Assembly (NCBI RefSeq): GCF_000756775.1
Contig: NZ_CCSF01000001.1
Coordinates: forward strand, 434,001-498,000
From: Pseudomonas saudiphocaensis
Lineage (GTDB): Bacteria; Pseudomonadota; Gammaproteobacteria; Pseudomonadales; Pseudomonadaceae
Reading direction: 5' to 3'
Length of the DNA stretch: 64,000 nt
The position numbers were made by a program, and so were the translations under genes. Under the pieces are notes generated by a model. That model ran no database searches. It was not told the DNA's origin and saw only the letters and a list, made by a program, of their open reading frames with translations. Below are positions 63,057 through 64,000 of the stretch, in pieces; the stretch's first letter is position 1, and each line of letters begins with the position of its first letter.

Positions 63057-63302
63057 TTATCCGCCGCTCTCGGGGCGCTTCATATCGGCATCCTTGCGTT
63101 GCTTGGCATCCTCTCGGTATTGATCCTGCTTCAGCTTTTTCATGTGCTCGCGCTTGGCCTCTTCGCGGGCCTCGATGTGCGGGTTGTTGGCTTTGTTCTG
63201 CACGGGGCGTTCGGTTTGCATATCCTTGCCTTGAGCCTGCGCCACGCTGGCGATGCAGAACAGGGCGGCAAGAAACAGTGTTCCAGCGTTCAGGATTTTC
63301 AT
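63057..63302 (-). CDS. Small secreted charged protein
   Basis: An 81-residue protein starting MKILNAGTLFLAALFCIASV, with a signal peptide cut near AQA. A very charged, probably helical tail (IEAREEAKREHMKKLKQDQYREDAKQRKDADMKRPESGG) makes up the rest. GGAGG lies just before the ATG at 63302; an in-frame TTG upstream overlaps that RBS. No cysteine follows the signal region, so it should be soluble in the periplasm. Function unknown. Confidence 0.75.
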   Translation of the reverse strand: MKILNAGTLFLAALFCIASVAQAQGKDMQTERPVQNKANNPHIEAREEAKREHMKKLKQDQYREDAKQRKDADMKRPESGG

Positions 63303-63403
63303 GTGAACCTCCAATTGTTCAGGCTGCGGGTAGGGAAACCGCTCGACATCAGTATTGATGACAGATCACATTCCTGCCTCGTTCCCTACGGAGCGCAGCG
63401 GCA

Positions 63404-64000
63404 GTGAGTGATTCACGCGTGCGCAAGATCATCCATATCGATTGTGATTGCTTCTACGCCGCCATCGAGATGCGTGACGATCCCAGTCTGGCGAATCGAC
63501 CCATTGCAGTAGGTGGGTTGGCTGAGCGTCGCGGTGTCATTGCTACCTGCAACTACGAAGCGCGCGCCTACGGCGTACGTTCGGCAATGGCCTCGGGCCA
63601 TGCGCTCAAGCTCTGTCCTGATCTGCTGATTCTGCGTCCGCGGATGGAGGCCTATCGTGAAGCATCGAGGGAAATCCACGGCATCTTCCGCTCCTATACC
63701 GACCTGATCGAGCCGCTGTCCCTGGACGAGGCATTCCTCGACGTCACCGGCTGCGAGCACTTTTCCGGAAGTGCCACGCGCATTGCCCAGGACATTCGCC
63801 AGCGTGTCTGGCAGCAATTGCGGATCACGGTCTCGGCGGGCGTAGCGCCGAACAAGTTTCTCGCCAAGATCGCCAGCGACTGGAAAAAGCCTGACGGATT
63901 GTTCGTGATTACACCGGCGCAGGTCGATGATTTCGTGCGTGAGCTGCCGGTCTCCAGGCTGCATGGTGTCGGCCGCGTCACCGCCGAAAAGCTCAACAAG
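63404..64000 (+). CDS. dinB: DNA polymerase IV DinB, N-terminal part (runs off the window edge)
   Basis: DinB is a Y-family translesion polymerase. The visible 199 codons show [19 protein letters not shown] (first carboxylate and steric-gate tyrosine region), [25 protein letters not shown] (catalytic DE) and the [22 protein letters not shown] motif of the family. GTG 63404 has GGAG upstream; GTG 63419 would give the MRKIIHID start seen in other Pseudomonas DinB and is equally likely. The little-finger domain is beyond the window. Confidence 0.94.
   Translation, partial: MSDSRVRKIIHIDCDCFYAAIEMRDDPSLANRPIAVGGLAERRGVIATCNYEARAYGVRSAMASGHALKLCPDLLILRPRMEAYREASREIHGIFRSYTDLIEPLSLDEAFLDVTGCEHFSGSATRIAQDIRQRVWQQLRITVSAGVAPNKFLAKIASDWKKPDGLFVITPAQVDDFVRELPVSRLHGVGRVTAEKLNK

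Overview
The window is about 64 kb of GC-rich chromosome from a Pseudomonas-type gammaproteobacterium. Gene content (benABCD with a XylS-type BenR, CatI/CatJ-type 3-oxoadipate CoA-transferase, MucD, TusBCDE, REP elements of the GTAGGAGC type, a NosR-like protein and a maltoporin remnant) fits the P. stutzeri/P. mendocina part of the genus best. The species call is inference. No prophage, transposase, integrase or CRISPR array was seen.

Region 1 (1-13.9 kb) is core housekeeping: trxB (partial), ftsK, lolA, rarA, crcB, serS, cysG, a glutathionyl-hydroquinone reductase, a TrpD2/YbiB protein, the tusDCBE sulfur relay operon, a Bax-inhibitor-1 family protein, tRNA-Ser(TGA) and an MFS exporter. Region 2 (13.9-25.9 kb) holds mucD without its usual rpoE-mucAB partners, a tandem glycine riboswitch in front of a DadA-like amino acid dehydrogenase, an orphan NosR/NirI-family membrane protein, cheV and polB. 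Region 3 (25.5-31.8 kb) is a nitrite assimilation operon on the minus strand: nirB, nirD, an FNT channel and a PP2C-kinase fusion. It is preceded by a clear sigma-54 promoter and a possible NtrC site.

Region 4 (31.8-39.7 kb) is the least ordinary part. A family 2 glycosyltransferase and a SAF-domain oxidoreductase lie on the plus strand. A tight minus-strand operon encodes an MBOAT acyltransferase, an FkbH-like enzyme, a stand-alone acyl carrier protein and a membrane-anchored SGNH-like protein. My reading is a carrier-protein-dependent acyl (possibly glyceryl) modification system for a cell-surface glycan.

Region 5 (39.7-56.4 kb) is a complete benzoate-to-TCA-cycle island: benR, benABCD, benK, catBCA, benE and a BenF porin, then pcaR and pcaIJFD. 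BenR sites precede benA, and PcaR-like repeats precede pcaR and pcaI. No catR is present, so the cat genes probably depend on BenR. A-rich Hfq/Crc-like sites sit in front of several of these genes. Region 6 (56.4-59.8 kb) has a TRAP transporter (dctP, dctQ) behind a sigma-54-like promoter, but its dctM is cut after about 63 codons and joined to the C-terminal half of a lamB-like porin gene. Region 7 (59.4-64 kb) has gltX, a duplicated tRNA-Ala/tRNA-Glu pair, a thioesterase, a small secreted protein and the start of dinB.
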